Assembly (NCBI GenBank): GCA_030147505.1
Contig: JASBVG010000048.1
Span: 1-33,355, forward strand
Reading direction: 5' to 3'
Length of the DNA stretch: 33,355 nt
DNA from: Tardiphaga sp.
GTDB taxonomy: Bacteria; Pseudomonadota; Alphaproteobacteria; Rhizobiales; Xanthobacteraceae
Shown: in pieces, positions 6,717-15,272 of the stretch
How the letters are laid out: each line of letters opens with the position of its first letter
Numbering within the stretch: position 1 is the first letter of the stretch
The notes under the pieces: model-generated
Seen by the model: only the letters and a program-made list of their open reading frames with translations
Database searches by the model: none
What the model was told of the DNA's origin: nothing
Position numbers and translations under genes: made by a program

Positions 6717-7724
6717 ATGAAACCTCTGCTGCTCCTCGCATCGCTCGTCGTTCTGTCGCTGGCACCGAATGATGCAACATATGCGGCCGAGCGCGAGCCC
6801 TATGGCATCGGCCTCGAAGGCTTCCGGTATCCCTACCCCGTCCAGATGCTGCCGCTGACAAACGATGGCGAGCAACTGCGCATGGCCTACATGGACGTGC
6901 CGTCGCAAAAGCCGAACGGTCGTACGGTCGTGCTGCTGCACGGCCGCAACTTTCCATCGAGCTATTGGGCGCCGGTGATCCATACGCTGACCGATGCGGG
7001 CTATCGCGTCGTGGTGCCGGACCAGATCGGCTTCGGCAAATCCTCGAAACCTGCGGGCGAACTGCATTTCGACACCCTCGCCCGCAACACCATCACGCTG
7101 ATGGATCATCTCGGCATCGGCAAATTCGATGTCGTCGCCCATTCGCTCGGCGGCATGTTGAGCATTCGTATCGCCCGCGCCTACCCAGACCGCGTCGATC
7201 ATCTGTTGCTGGCAGCGCCCATCGGCCTCGAAGACTATCGTCTCTATGTGCCGCCGACGCCGACCGAGAAGATCATCGAGACCGAGGACAAGCTCACCGC
7301 CGACGGCTATCGCAAGCAGCTAGAGACGAACTACGCGCTCAAACTTCCGCCCGAGCAGGTGACCCCATTCATCGATGCCCGGTTCAATATCAAAGGCTCG
7401 TCCGACTATCCGCGCTGGCTGCGCGCCTTCGTCAGCTCGGCGCAGATGATCTATCGGGAGCCGGTGGCGCATGAGATCCCGCTGATCGGCTTGCCTACCC
7501 TGTTCATCATGGGCGCCGACGATCACAACGCACCGGGCAAGCCCAATGCGCCGGAAGCATTGCGGCCGAAGATGGGACAGAACGCCGACCTGGCGAAGGC
7601 ATTGGCCGCGAAAATGCCGAATGCGAAGGCAGAGGTGCTGCCCAATGCCGGGCATCTGGTTTTCCTCGACGCTCCCGCCAAATTCGACGAGCTGATGCTG
7701 GGCTTCCTCGCCACGCGGCCGTGA
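6717..7724 (+). CDS. Exported alpha/beta hydrolase
   Basis: A 335-residue alpha/beta-hydrolase-fold enzyme. It begins with a Sec-type signal peptide (MKPLLLLASLVVLSLAP, likely cut near TYAA-ER at about 24). The oxyanion-side motif LLHGRNFPSS is at 74-82 and the nucleophile elbow AHSLGG at 141-146 has Ser143. The acid is probably Asp268 or Asp269 (MGADDHNAPG), and His313 is in NAGHLVFLD. The catalytic set is complete, so it should be an active periplasmic hydrolase; the substrate (ester, epoxide or halide) cannot be told from sequence. The ribosome binding site AAAGG lies about ten bases before the ATG. It is a stand-alone gene between the 6095 gene and the small exported protein at 7909. Confidence 0.9.
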   Translation: MKPLLLLASLVVLSLAPNDATYAAEREPYGIGLEGFRYPYPVQMLPLTNDGEQLRMAYMDVPSQKPNGRTVVLLHGRNFPSSYWAPVIHTLTDAGYRVVVPDQIGFGKSSKPAGELHFDTLARNTITLMDHLGIGKFDVVAHSLGGMLSIRIARAYPDRVDHLLLAAPIGLEDYRLYVPPTPTEKIIETEDKLTADGYRKQLETNYALKLPPEQVTPFIDARFNIKGSSDYPRWLRAFVSSAQMIYREPVAHEIPLIGLPTLFIMGADDHNAPGKPNAPEALRPKMGQNADLAKALAAKMPNAKAEVLPNAGHLVFLDAPAKFDELMLGFLATRP

Positions 7725-7816
7725 CGCCCGACAGCTTCACGCAGGCTTCGACAGAATTATTCATGCCCCATTCAGGTCGAATCGGGTCACTTCGCTTCGT
7801 GAAACATCGATCCATC

Positions 7817-7841
7817 GCAACATTTTCGTCGCAACAGCGTT
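7817..7841 (+). promoter_or_regulatory. Possible weak EcfG-type promoter for the small secreted protein
   Basis: GCAAC (7817-7821), a one-base mismatch to GGAAC, is followed after 16 bases by a perfect CGTT (7838-7841), 67 bases before the ATG at 7909. It is listed because two better sites lie close by, but the mismatch falls in the most conserved element. Confidence 0.25.
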
Positions 7842-7908
7842 ATGTCGCGGGGACGCGATGTCATCGTTCTCTGCGCCGCATCGCGGCATCATCCGAGGGA
7901 GACAATTC

Positions 7909-8166
7909 ATGAAGACGATTCTCGCAGCGGCCCTGTTCGCCGCCACCATGGGCGGCATCGGCGCGGCCAATGCCGCGATGCCGATGGCGCCGCTCAGCGC
8001 CGCCGACACTGCCGGAGTGATCCAGGTGGCGCAGGGATGCGGCCCCGGCTATGCACGCGGCCCGCGCGGCTTCTGCCGTCCGATGCGCATGGGGCCGCCC
8101 CCCGGCCGTTACTGCCCGCCCGGCATGTTCCGCAATCCCTATGGCCGCTGCATCCGCCGCTGGTGA
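7909..8166 (+). CDS. Small secreted Cys/Gly/Pro/Arg-rich protein
   Basis: An 85-residue protein with a clear signal peptide (MKTILAAALFAATMGGIGAA, cut after about residue 23). The mature part carries GCGPGYARGPRGFCRP and later RYCPPGMF and GRCIRRW, with four cysteines. Small exported proteins with a GCGPG...RGPxGxCRP signature are common in Bradyrhizobium-family genomes and have no assigned function (family knowledge). The ATG at 7909 is chosen over upstream in-frame starts because GAGGGAGA lies about seven bases upstream and the signal peptide begins there. A good intrinsic terminator follows at 8198. Confidence 0.8.
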   Translation: MKTILAAALFAATMGGIGAANAAMPMAPLSAADTAGVIQVAQGCGPGYARGPRGFCRPMRMGPPPGRYCPPGMFRNPYGRCIRRW

Positions 8167-8197
8167 TCGCATCCGGCGGAGGCTGGACGAAAACACG

Positions 8198-8224
8198 AAC
8201 CCCGCCTCACCGGCGGGGTTTTTG
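8198..8224. terminator. Rho-independent terminator between convergent genes
   Basis: The stem AACCCCGCC / GGCGGGGTT (9 bp) has loop TCACC and is followed by TTTG on the plus strand. It ends the small secreted-protein gene (8166). It also lies at the very end of the convergent channel gene, whose stop is at 8227, but no T tract of quality is seen in that direction. Confidence 0.8.
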
Positions 8225-8226
8225 TT

Positions 8227-8859
8227 TCAGTGATCGGCGCGCTCGAACACGAATTTCGGCATTTCCCATTTCAGCCGGATCGCGAGCAGACGGAAAGTGA
8301 AACCGACCACGAAGGCCGCGGCGATCACCACATCGGGGCTGAGGCCGTATGTGATGCCGCCGATATAGAGCAGCCCGGTGACGATGGAGACGCTGGCATA
8401 AAGCTCGGCGCGAAACAGCAACGGCACGTCATTGCACAGCACATCGCGGATCACGCCGCCGACGCAGCCGGTGATCATCCCCGCTACGACCACAATCAGG
8501 AACGGCTGATCCATGCTCATGGCGACATTGCACCCCATGATGGTGAACACCACGAGCCCGATGGCGTCGAGCACCAGGAAGATGCCGTGGAAGCGATGCA
8601 CGAACTGCGCAAGCCCGATGGTCGCGAGCGCCGCGCCGCCGGTGAGCAACAACAGATACGGGCTCTTCACCCACCACAGCGGATAGTGCCCGAGCAGCAT
8701 GTCACGCACCGATCCGCCGCCGAGCGCCGTGATGCAGCCGAGCATGGCGACGCCGAGCCAATCCATCTTTCGCCGGCCGGCGGCCAGCGCCGCGGTCATC
8801 GCCTCGGCAACCAGCGCAATCATCGCAAGCGGAAACAGCAAGGCTTCTGTATGGGGCAT
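8227..8859 (-). CDS. TRIC/YicG-family (UPF0126) inner-membrane cation channel protein
   Basis: A 210-residue integral membrane protein with about seven hydrophobic segments. It has the two glycine-rich repeats characteristic of the family: ITALGGGSVRDMLLG (about 45-59) and ITGCVGGVIRDVLCND (about 129-144). Each GG(G/V)xxRD loop forms part of the pore in the prokaryotic TRIC channels, which are potassium-permeable trimers (family knowledge). The length fits the family (about 200-215). The ATG at 8859 gives a sensible N-terminal first helix, but no strong ribosome binding site is visible. The neighbours do not point to a pathway. Confidence 0.9.
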   Translation of the reverse strand: MPHTEALLFPLAMIALVAEAMTAALAAGRRKMDWLGVAMLGCITALGGGSVRDMLLGHYPLWWVKSPYLLLLTGGAALATIGLAQFVHRFHGIFLVLDAIGLVVFTIMGCNVAMSMDQPFLIVVVAGMITGCVGGVIRDVLCNDVPLLFRAELYASVSIVTGLLYIGGITYGLSPDVVIAAAFVVGFTFRLLAIRLKWEMPKFVFERADH

Positions 8860-8929
8860 GAATCAGCAACGTGTGAGGACGTTGCTGTCTAGCATGGATT
8901 CAATCCCACTACCGCCCTGCGGCCTGCGA

Positions 8930-9250
8930 TTACCAGTAACGGCGACGCCAGGCACGGCGACGATAGAAGCGACGGCGACGCCATCCCACCGGCCTGCGCC
9001 AATAGCGGCGGCGCCACGTGCGCCTGCGCCAGCCATACCGCCGGCGACGCCACTGTACCTGTTCCGGCTGCAGGCGATTCACATCGTCCTGCGACGCCAC
9101 CGCGGGCTGCGGCTCGTTGTCCTGCTTGCGATCCCTCACCGGCCCGACAGGCGGCAGCGGCGCAGCTTCAGCCGTAGCAAATGTCTTGGCGACCAGCATA
9201 CCGCTCGCAGCGAATGCGAGCCCGAGTTTCAGAAAATGACGGCGTTCCAT
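8930..9250 (-). CDS. Tat-signal exported Arg/Trp/Tyr-rich small protein
   Basis: A 106-residue protein. The N-terminus MERRHFLKLGLAFAASGML has the twin-arginine arrangement RRHFLK followed by a hydrophobic stretch and a likely AxA-type cleavage site near residues 27-30. The mature domain is a low-complexity array of W-R-R-R and Y-R-R motifs with more than 20 arginines in about 45 residues, ending in RRRYW. The start at 9250 is chosen for GGAGG eight bases upstream; the frame opens further upstream at 9283. Such RRRYW-type exported proteins are common in Bradyrhizobium relatives but have no assigned function. A periplasmic polyanion- or envelope-binding role is only a guess. Confidence 0.75.
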   Translation of the reverse strand: MERRHFLKLGLAFAASGMLVAKTFATAEAAPLPPVGPVRDRKQDNEPQPAVASQDDVNRLQPEQVQWRRRRYGWRRRTWRRRYWRRPVGWRRRRFYRRRAWRRRYW

Positions 9251-9342
9251 CGCAGTCCTCCCTGATACGAATGTAAGAGGCATTTATGGAATAGCGCGAT
9301 GAACTGTTGCTGAACGCCCCCTCGCCACAAGGCGAATGGGCT

Positions 9343-10278
9343 TTAGTCCTGAAGGCTATCAGCAAAAAGCCGGAACTCTTGAGATTCGCCGAATACCGGG
9401 GCATCCCAATTTTCGACCAGTGAACGCAGTGTCTTTCTAAAATACGCCTCACCTGACTTCAAAAAAACTTCGAACTGATTGTCGCCTGGAATAGAAGAAA
9501 TAAAAGCGTCAACTTGCTCATTGATACGACGCAGTAGAATAATAAGGAATGACAAGCTAAAGAACAAAAGCTTGCCGGTCCGAAACGAGAACTCACTCCT
9601 TACTCCAAAAATATTATTGAGTACGTTATCTGGTTCAGAGGGACTTAAAAGCAGCATTGTGCACGCCCAATAGGACGGATGATGCGCGGCCGAAAGCACT
9701 TTTCGCTCTTCACGTCGAAAGGCTGCAATCTGCGACAACCCCTCTCCCAGACGAGAACTCAAGTCGCGAGCAACATTGTCAGAGACCTTCCGTATATGCT
9801 TGTACCAAAACTTATTGGCTGCTTCTTCATCCTGTGTTTCGACAAACTCACTACCCACATCGGGGTGTAGACAAAGATAAATAGCAAAGTCGATATGCTC
9901 TTCTAGCGATCGAAGAGCGTTTCTCGCTTGGACATCATATCCAGCATTGATGAGATCACGCACAATAATTGTATCTTGAGTTATTTTCGCAAATAGAGCC
10001 CACATTGATTGTAAGAATGCAGATTTCGTTTCTGCATTCTTACTGAAGGCTATCAAGTGTGCGTAGAAAAGATTATTCCACAGAATTGCGTCTGAGATTA
10101 GTGCATCAAGTATAGACAACCCAATCTCAGTAGACGTTGGGACCGTTATTTTTGTTTGGTCGCGCAAATCCCAAAGCACGCTTCCAATTGCTTGACTTTT
10201 CAAGTCGTCACTTGAAAGCCCAAACTCTTGATAAGCGTCTCGTAGAAATGCGTCAAAGTCTTCGCGACTATTCCACAT
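9343..10278 (-). CDS. AT-rich orphan protein of unknown function directly behind pccB
   Basis: This 311-residue protein is not recognised. It is mostly helical by appearance, with one strongly hydrophobic stretch (LLFFSLSFLIILLRRI, about 237-252) and a central segment NAGYDVQARNALRSLEEHIDFAIYL (about 111-135) reminiscent of helical domains in uncharacterised DUF5677-like proteins; that similarity is weak. Base composition is clearly lower in G+C than both neighbours (sampled lines about 33-50 percent against 60 or more) and codon use follows, so recent horizontal gain is likely. The ATG sits one base after the pccB stop and no ribosome binding site is seen, so translation may be coupled to pccB. 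No transposase, integrase or tRNA flanks it. Confidence 0.72.
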   Translation of the reverse strand: MWNSREDFDAFLRDAYQEFGLSSDDLKSQAIGSVLWDLRDQTKITVPTSTEIGLSILDALISDAILWNNLFYAHLIAFSKNAETKSAFLQSMWALFAKITQDTIIVRDLINAGYDVQARNALRSLEEHIDFAIYLCLHPDVGSEFVETQDEEAANKFWYKHIRKVSDNVARDLSSRLGEGLSQIAAFRREERKVLSAAHHPSYWACTMLLLSPSEPDNVLNNIFGVRSEFSFRTGKLLFFSLSFLIILLRRINEQVDAFISSIPGDNQFEVFLKSGEAYFRKTLRSLVENWDAPVFGESQEFRLFADSLQD

Positions 10279-10279
10279 A

Positions 10280-11812
10280 CTACAACGGCATATTGTCGTG
10301 CTTCTTCATCGGCACTTCCACATGCTTGTCCTTCAGCATCGCCAGCGCGCGGGCGATGCGCTTGCGAGTGGAGTGCGGCATGATCACGTCGTCGATATAG
10401 CCGCGCTCGGCAGCCACGAACGGCGACAGGAAGCGGTCCTCATATTCCTTGGTGCGCGCGGCGATCTTCTCGGCATCACCGATGTCCTGGCGGAAGATGA
10501 TTTCCACCGCGCCCTTCGCGCCCATCACGGCGATCTGGGCGGTCGGCCAGGCATAGTTCATGTCGGCGCCGATTTCCTTCGAGGCCATCACGTCGAACGC
10601 GCCGCCATAGGCCTTGCGGGTGATCACGGTGACCAGCGGCACGGTACACTGGCTGTAGGCGAACAGCAGTTTCGCACCATGCTTGATCAGGCCGCCATAT
10701 TCCTGCGCAGTGCCAGGCAGGAAGCCCGGCACGTCGACGAAGGTGACGATCGGAATGTTGAACGCGTCGCAGAAGCGCACGAAACGCGCCGCTTTTCGCG
10801 AGGCGTCAGAATCCAGCACGCCGGCCAGCACCATCGGCTGGTTGGCGACGAAGCCCACCGTCTTGCCGGCGATGCGGCCGAATCCGGTGACGATGTTCTT
10901 CGCAAACGTGTCCGCGAGCTCGAAGAAGTCGCCCTCGTCCACGACCTTCAGGATCAGCTCTTTGATGTCATAGGGCTTGTTCGGATTGTCGGGGATCAGC
11001 GTGTCGAGCGAGTCGTCGGTGCGCTCGATGTCGTCGAAGCTCGGCCATTCTGGCGCGCCTTCGGTGTTGTTGGCCGGCAGGAAGTCGATCAGCCGGCGCA
11101 TCTGCAGCAGCGTCTCGACGTCGTTCTCGAAGGCGCCATCGGCGATCGACGATTTCGTCGCATGCACGCTGGCGCCGCCGAGTTCTTCGGCCGTAACGAC
11201 CTCGTTGGTGACGGTCTTCACCACGTCCGGGCCGGTCACGAACATGTAGCTGGTGTTCTTCACCATGAAGATGAAGTCGGTCATGGCCGGCGAATAGACA
11301 TCGCCGCCAGCGCAAGGTCCCATGATGACGGAGATCTGCGGGATCACGCCCGAGGCCTGCACATTGCGGCGAAACACGTAGGAGTAACCGGCAAGGGCCG
11401 CGACGCCTTCCTGGATGCGCGCACCACCGGCGTCATAGAGGCCGATGATCGGCGCCCGCGCCTTCATGGCCATGTCCTGGATCTTGGTGATCTTCAATGC
11501 ATGGGTTTCCGACAGCGAGCCGCCGAACACCGTAAAGTCCTTGGCGAAGACGAAGATCTTGCGGCCGTTGACCGTGCCCCAGCCGGTGACGACGCCGTCG
11601 CCCGGAATCTTGGACTTGTCCATGCCGAATTCGACGGAGCGGTGTTCGACGAACATGTCGAACTCCTCGAAGGATCCCTTGTCCAGCAGCAGTTCGATGC
11701 GCTCGCGGGCGGTCAGCTTGCCCTTGGAGTGCTGCGACTCGATGCGCTGTTCGCCGCCACCGAGCTTGGCACCGACACGGCGCGCTTCGAGGGTATCCAG
11801 GATCTCTTTCAT
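10280..11812 (-). CDS. pccB: Propionyl-CoA carboxylase beta (carboxyltransferase) subunit
   Basis: The 510-residue carboxyltransferase subunit transfers CO2 from carboxybiotin to propionyl-CoA, giving methylmalonyl-CoA for odd-chain fatty acid, Val, Ile and Met breakdown. The length and full-length match are normal for the family: N-terminal [10 protein letters not shown], the first oxyanion/CoA loop around [15 protein letters not shown], the [17 protein letters not shown] segment, and in the C-terminal domain [21 protein letters not shown] and [11 protein letters not shown]. The end KKHDNMPL is typical. GGAG lies six bases before the ATG. The biotin carboxylase partner pccA, often a near neighbour, is not in the window; the AT-rich orphan occupies the position right after the stop. 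Confidence 0.95.
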   Translation of the reverse strand: MKEILDTLEARRVGAKLGGGEQRIESQHSKGKLTARERIELLLDKGSFEEFDMFVEHRSVEFGMDKSKIPGDGVVTGWGTVNGRKIFVFAKDFTVFGGSLSETHALKITKIQDMAMKARAPIIGLYDAGGARIQEGVAALAGYSYVFRRNVQASGVIPQISVIMGPCAGGDVYSPAMTDFIFMVKNTSYMFVTGPDVVKTVTNEVVTAEELGGASVHATKSSIADGAFENDVETLLQMRRLIDFLPANNTEGAPEWPSFDDIERTDDSLDTLIPDNPNKPYDIKELILKVVDEGDFFELADTFAKNIVTGFGRIAGKTVGFVANQPMVLAGVLDSDASRKAARFVRFCDAFNIPIVTFVDVPGFLPGTAQEYGGLIKHGAKLLFAYSQCTVPLVTVITRKAYGGAFDVMASKEIGADMNYAWPTAQIAVMGAKGAVEIIFRQDIGDAEKIAARTKEYEDRFLSPFVAAERGYIDDVIMPHSTRKRIARALAMLKDKHVEVPMKKHDNMPL

Positions 11813-11987
11813 GTGCTCCAGCCCGTTTATTCACGTGTTTTCGCCCGCCCTTGCGGCGGGGTTTGAGGGTCGTTCTAGCATGCGGTTTTCGGCCGTGGAA
11901 ACGCCCATCCGCATGACTGGAAACCGTTGAAAATGCATGGCAACGCCGCCGATTCTGCCTATATCGGGATCAGCGAGGGAGGTCGGC

Positions 11988-12449
11988 ATGGCGAATGTCA
12001 CGATCGATGAAAATAGCGGCGCTGCCGCCGGCGGCGTGCGGGATTTGCTGCGCTGGGAGGGCGTCATCCTCCTTATCGGCATGACGCTGTTCTACTGGAT
12101 TTCCGGCGCATCCTGGCTGATTTTCGCGCTGCTCTTCTTCCTGCCGGATGTTTCGATGCTGGCCTATCTCGCCGGCCCGCGGATCGGCGCCGGCGTCTAC
12201 AACGCGGTCCACTCCACCATTGCGCCCATGCTGCTGGTGCTGTTCGGCCTCGTGACGGCCGAGCCGTTACCCGGGTCGCTCGCCATCATCTGGCTCGCCC
12301 ATATCGGCTTCGACAGGATGCTCGGTTATGGCCTGAAATATGAGGCTGGATTTCGCTTCACCCATCTCGGCCGGATCGGCAAGAACGCGGCGACCACAAC
12401 GCCCTCCACGGCCAATCCAGCAACCAGCGAGCCGATCAAGACAGCCTAG
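11988..12449 (+). CDS. DUF4260 family membrane protein
   Basis: A 153-residue protein with about four hydrophobic segments and the family signature at the C-terminal side, FDRMLGYGLKYEAGFRFTHLGRIG (a His/Arg-rich FDRMLGYGLKY...THLGRIG block; residues about 106-129). DUF4260 proteins are small inner-membrane proteins without known function. The ATG at 11988 is supported by GGGAGG about six bases upstream; the open frame starts earlier at 11937 without a signal. The stop codon overlaps that of the convergent flhX gene by three bases, so no terminator separates them. Confidence 0.88.
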   Translation: MANVTIDENSGAAAGGVRDLLRWEGVILLIGMTLFYWISGASWLIFALLFFLPDVSMLAYLAGPRIGAGVYNAVHSTIAPMLLVLFGLVTAEPLPGSLAIIWLAHIGFDRMLGYGLKYEAGFRFTHLGRIGKNAATTTPSTANPATSEPIKTA

Positions 12450-12712
12450 CGACCGCGCCCCGACAGCCGCAGCACGAAGACCAGCACCTCGGCCACCGCT
12501 TTGTAGAGCTCTTCCGGGATCTCGTCGCCGAGTTCGATATTGGAGAGCGCCCCGGCCAGCACCTCGTTCTCCTCGATCGGGATGTCGTGTGCCTTCGCGA
12601 CTTCGATGATCTTCTCGCCGATGGCGCCACGCCCTTTCGCGGTCACACGCGGCGCACCGGTCTTGTCATAATGGAGCGCGACAGCGAGCGCGCGTTTTGG
12701 CTGCACGATCAT
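12446..12712 (-). CDS. FlhB C-terminal-domain-like protein (FlhX)
   Basis: An 88-residue homologue of the cytoplasmic C-terminal domain of FlhB/YscU export-switch proteins. The alignment starts just after the position of the NPTH autocleavage site: the protein opens with MIVQPKRALAVALHYD where FlhB has NPTHYAVALRYD. It continues through GAPRVTAKGRG, IPIEENEVLAGAL and GDEIPEELYKAVAEVL, all matching FlhB-C. It lacks the membrane domain and the cleavage site. Such FlhX proteins occur beside fliK-type genes and can substitute for the cleaved FlhB fragment (family knowledge). Its ATG overlaps the fliK stop (ATGA), so the two are translationally coupled and probably act together in flagellar export. 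Confidence 0.88.
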   Translation of the reverse strand: MIVQPKRALAVALHYDKTGAPRVTAKGRGAIGEKIIEVAKAHDIPIEENEVLAGALSNIELGDEIPEELYKAVAEVLVFVLRLSGRGR

Positions 12713-14367
12713 AGCGCCATGTCCAGGAAATGGCCGGCCGAAGCAGGCGCTGCCTGCTGCGGGGCGCCTTCGCGCACGACGATATCGCCGGGCTGCAGTT
12801 TGGCCCGGATCAGCGCCTGGCTCAGTTGCCCGGCCTCAGCCTGCAGCTGCTTCGCCGTCGATGGCCGTTCCGCCCACATGCGGACGGACGTTTTCTCGCC
12901 CGCCCACGACACCACGGCATGAATAGGCCCCGTTGGCTCGATATCCAGCGAGAAGCGTGCGCACCAGACTTTCTTCGCGGCCTCGCCTTCGCTGCCCTGC
13001 CCGCCATCGCGCGAAATCTCGAACTGCGCGATCGCCGTGCCGTGGGGCATCGCGAACGGGATTTCGAAACTCCAGCGCGGTGTAGCCTGATCCATGCGCT
13101 GCCCGACCGCGGCGTCGATGCGCTCCGGCAGCGATGCGACCTGATGCAGGGTCTGCCGTGCAATCGCGGCGTCGGTGTCGGCCAGCAGATGATGGACCGT
13201 CTCACCAAGCGGTGCATTCGGTACGAGTGTGGACTGTGCCATCGGTTGCGGCGTCGGCAATGCACCACGCAGCGGTGGCGGTGGCGGTGACGAGCGCAAG
13301 GCCTGCGCATCGACATAAGGCACACCCGGCTGACCTTTGACGGTCGATACCTGCTGCAGCAACGCGCCCTCGTCGGGCAACAGCTTGGCGATCATCTCGG
13401 CGACCTTTGCGCCGGACTGTTGCGCACCACTGCTCACCGCGGCGCCCGCCAACTTTGTCGTGGCCGCAGCGACCTGCGGACGGATATCGACATCGGCGCC
13501 ATCGTCCGGCGCTGCTGTAACTGTGACCTGCGCGGGATCGTCCTTCGCGGCAGTTTTCGGCAGCACGGCCGGCACCAATGTCGCAGCGGCGGCCTGCACC
13601 TGCGCAGCGCTCGTCATCGGCGCGGCTGCGGCCTGGGGCTGCGCTGGAGCAGTCTGTGATGCCGTTTGTGCGGGAGTCGACGGCTTGTTGCCGGCGTCAT
13701 TTGCCAGCGCGGTGGTCAGGGCCTGCTTGAGCACGACGAGCGCCGCTTTCATGTCGGGCATCGCGTCGGAAGCCGGCGTGCCCTTTGCCAGTGATGTTTC
13801 GAGAAACAGCCCGGAATTCTGGAACGCGGCTTTCATCTCGCCGCCGGTGAGCTTGGCGTCGAGCGGCGGCCGTTGCGACAGCACCTGCGCGATGGCCTGC
13901 TGCAATTTCGGCGGCAGGTTCTCCAGCGATGTCGCTGCACCGAGATTGGCGAACAGCGTCGATAGACTTGCCTGCCTGGTGACTGCCCCCAATGCAGCCT
14001 GCGACACGGCGACGGCTTCAGGCGCAGTCAATTGCGCCTTGGATGCTGCCAGCGTCGTCAGCAGCGTGGCGGTCAGATCGGAGGTCGCGATCGCCGCCGA
14101 GCCGGTCGCTGCCGCCTGCTGCGGCAGCACCGCGAGACGAATGCCATCGGCGCTCTGCGATACCGCAAGCTGCAGCGTCTGGCCGGGCTGCAGGGGCACC
14201 TGCGTCTGCACATCAATGGCCTGGCCGGCGATGGAGATGCGCGCCTGATTGCTCGACGAGATTTCGAGCACCCGAGCCGTAACGACACTGCCGGGCTGAA
14301 ACGCGACCTCGCGCGCCACGCCTTGCGCGGCGACGAGGGAGGGAATCGCGTTGACGGTAACCGACAT
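12709..14367 (-). CDS. fliK: Flagellar hook-length control protein FliK-like
   Basis: A 552-residue protein with a long, Ala/Gln/Pro/Thr-rich, low-complexity middle (about 150-400). The folded C-terminal region WSFEIPFAM...AQFEISRDGG...RFSLDIEPTGPIHAVVSW...VRMWAERPSTAKQL corresponds to the Flg_hook domain that contacts FlhB-C. The N-terminus (1-100) forms an OB-like segment (PGSVVTARVLEI, ISIAGQAIDVQTQVPLQPG). FliK is secreted and measures hook length before triggering the export switch; the adjacent FlhB-like gene fits. No other flagellar genes are in the window, so this two-gene unit is detached from the main flagellar cluster. Sequence divergence of FliK makes the exact role less certain than the domain. 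Confidence 0.85.
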   Translation of the reverse strand: MSVTVNAIPSLVAAQGVAREVAFQPGSVVTARVLEISSSNQARISIAGQAIDVQTQVPLQPGQTLQLAVSQSADGIRLAVLPQQAAATGSAAIATSDLTATLLTTLAASKAQLTAPEAVAVSQAALGAVTRQASLSTLFANLGAATSLENLPPKLQQAIAQVLSQRPPLDAKLTGGEMKAAFQNSGLFLETSLAKGTPASDAMPDMKAALVVLKQALTTALANDAGNKPSTPAQTASQTAPAQPQAAAAPMTSAAQVQAAAATLVPAVLPKTAAKDDPAQVTVTAAPDDGADVDIRPQVAAATTKLAGAAVSSGAQQSGAKVAEMIAKLLPDEGALLQQVSTVKGQPGVPYVDAQALRSSPPPPPLRGALPTPQPMAQSTLVPNAPLGETVHHLLADTDAAIARQTLHQVASLPERIDAAVGQRMDQATPRWSFEIPFAMPHGTAIAQFEISRDGGQGSEGEAAKKVWCARFSLDIEPTGPIHAVVSWAGEKTSVRMWAERPSTAKQLQAEAGQLSQALIRAKLQPGDIVVREGAPQQAAPASAGHFLDMAL

Positions 14368-14420
14368 GGCTGCACCCGAGTCTGGTGCAGCAACCTAGGT
14401 TAAGCGGCGTTAACTTCCGA

Positions 14421-15209
14421 TTAAGCTGCGTCGGCGCCGAGCGTGCGCAAGACGGCGACGGCCCCCTCGAAATCGACCTTGCGGGCAGCCCGGCGTGCCG
14501 CGGCCTCCTCGTCGAGGCCCCATTTTTCCGCGTTCCAGTCTTCATCCACGAAGGCTGCGGCCCAGACCTCATCAGCGGTCAGCCTACCGTGCAGAAGGGC
14601 CAGCGCAAGCAATGCCGAGCCGGTAATCGTCGTCACCATATGCAGCGTGGCGACACGCCAGGAATCGCCTGGCAGCGCTCCACGTGCGGCGGCCAGCGCC
14701 TGCTCCGGCTGGCTTACATGCATCACGCCCTCGGCGAGAATGAAATGAGCACCGAGGTCTTCTGCCGCCCAACGCAGCACCGGATCCCAAGCCGTCGCCT
14801 CGCGCGCGATCAGGGCATCCGGGTGCGACGCACGATAGAATAGCAGGTCCGAGCCGAAATACTTTGCGATGTCATCGCGCACGGCCACGATCTGCTCTTC
14901 TGTCGAGATGGCATCGAGCACGCTGTTGGCAAGGCGTGTGACCGGCATCGACAGTGGATCGATGAATTCCTGCTGTGCGTCCCACTCGGCCGCCATCAGA
15001 TCGGCGATGGCGCTTGATGGCACGACGAGCGGATTGCGCGACGGTGTACGGATCGTCTTTTCGTCGAGCGTGACGGAATGGCCATCCTCGCCCGCGCTGA
15101 CGCCGACCGTCGTATAGAACCGCTTGCGACGCGTGCCCGTCGATTTCTCCCGCGATTCCTGCACGGTGAAGCCGGGCTTGCCATAGACGTCGTCGAACAG
15201 TTCACGCAT
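14421..15209 (-). CDS. ATP12 family F1-ATPase assembly chaperone
   Basis: A 262-residue protein of the ATP12 family, which binds the F1 alpha subunit during ATP synthase assembly in mitochondria and alphaproteobacteria. It shows the family blocks KRFYTTVGV (about 29-37), TLDEKTIRTPSRNPLVVPS, AAEWDAQQEFIDPLSMPVTRLANSVLD (about 73-99), the DLLFYRASHP block and WDPVLRWA. The C-terminal helical part contains HMVTTITGSALLALALLHGRL. Length and order are normal. The gene follows the RluC-BluB block and the Pro-rich exported protein on the same strand, an arrangement (pseudouridine synthase then ATP12) I associate with Rhizobiales. The start at 15209 gives MRELFDD, as in relatives. Confidence 0.93.
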   Translation of the reverse strand: MRELFDDVYGKPGFTVQESREKSTGTRRKRFYTTVGVSAGEDGHSVTLDEKTIRTPSRNPLVVPSSAIADLMAAEWDAQQEFIDPLSMPVTRLANSVLDAISTEEQIVAVRDDIAKYFGSDLLFYRASHPDALIAREATAWDPVLRWAAEDLGAHFILAEGVMHVSQPEQALAAARGALPGDSWRVATLHMVTTITGSALLALALLHGRLTADEVWAAAFVDEDWNAEKWGLDEEAAARRAARKVDFEGAVAVLRTLGADAA

Positions 15210-15272
15210 CGGTCATCTCGATCCAGTTTGGTGATCGCAGTTTACGCGATACCGGCGCCCAGCGCGAGACCG

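Noticed and set aside
9279..9342. Possible mobile-element border next to the AT-rich orphan
   Set aside because: Only a 5-bp palindrome is visible; no terminal inverted repeats, target duplication or transposase could be seen.
10298..11866. 522-codon open frame on the plus strand opposite pccB
   Set aside because: It mirrors the whole pccB gene, is a high-G+C antisense artefact, and its product is a His/Arg/Ala-rich low-complexity string with no family resemblance.
13280..13700. Ala/Gln/Pro-rich middle of the FliK-like protein as a possible repeat or insertion
   Set aside because: Low-complexity linkers are normal in FliK; composition and codon use match the rest of the gene.
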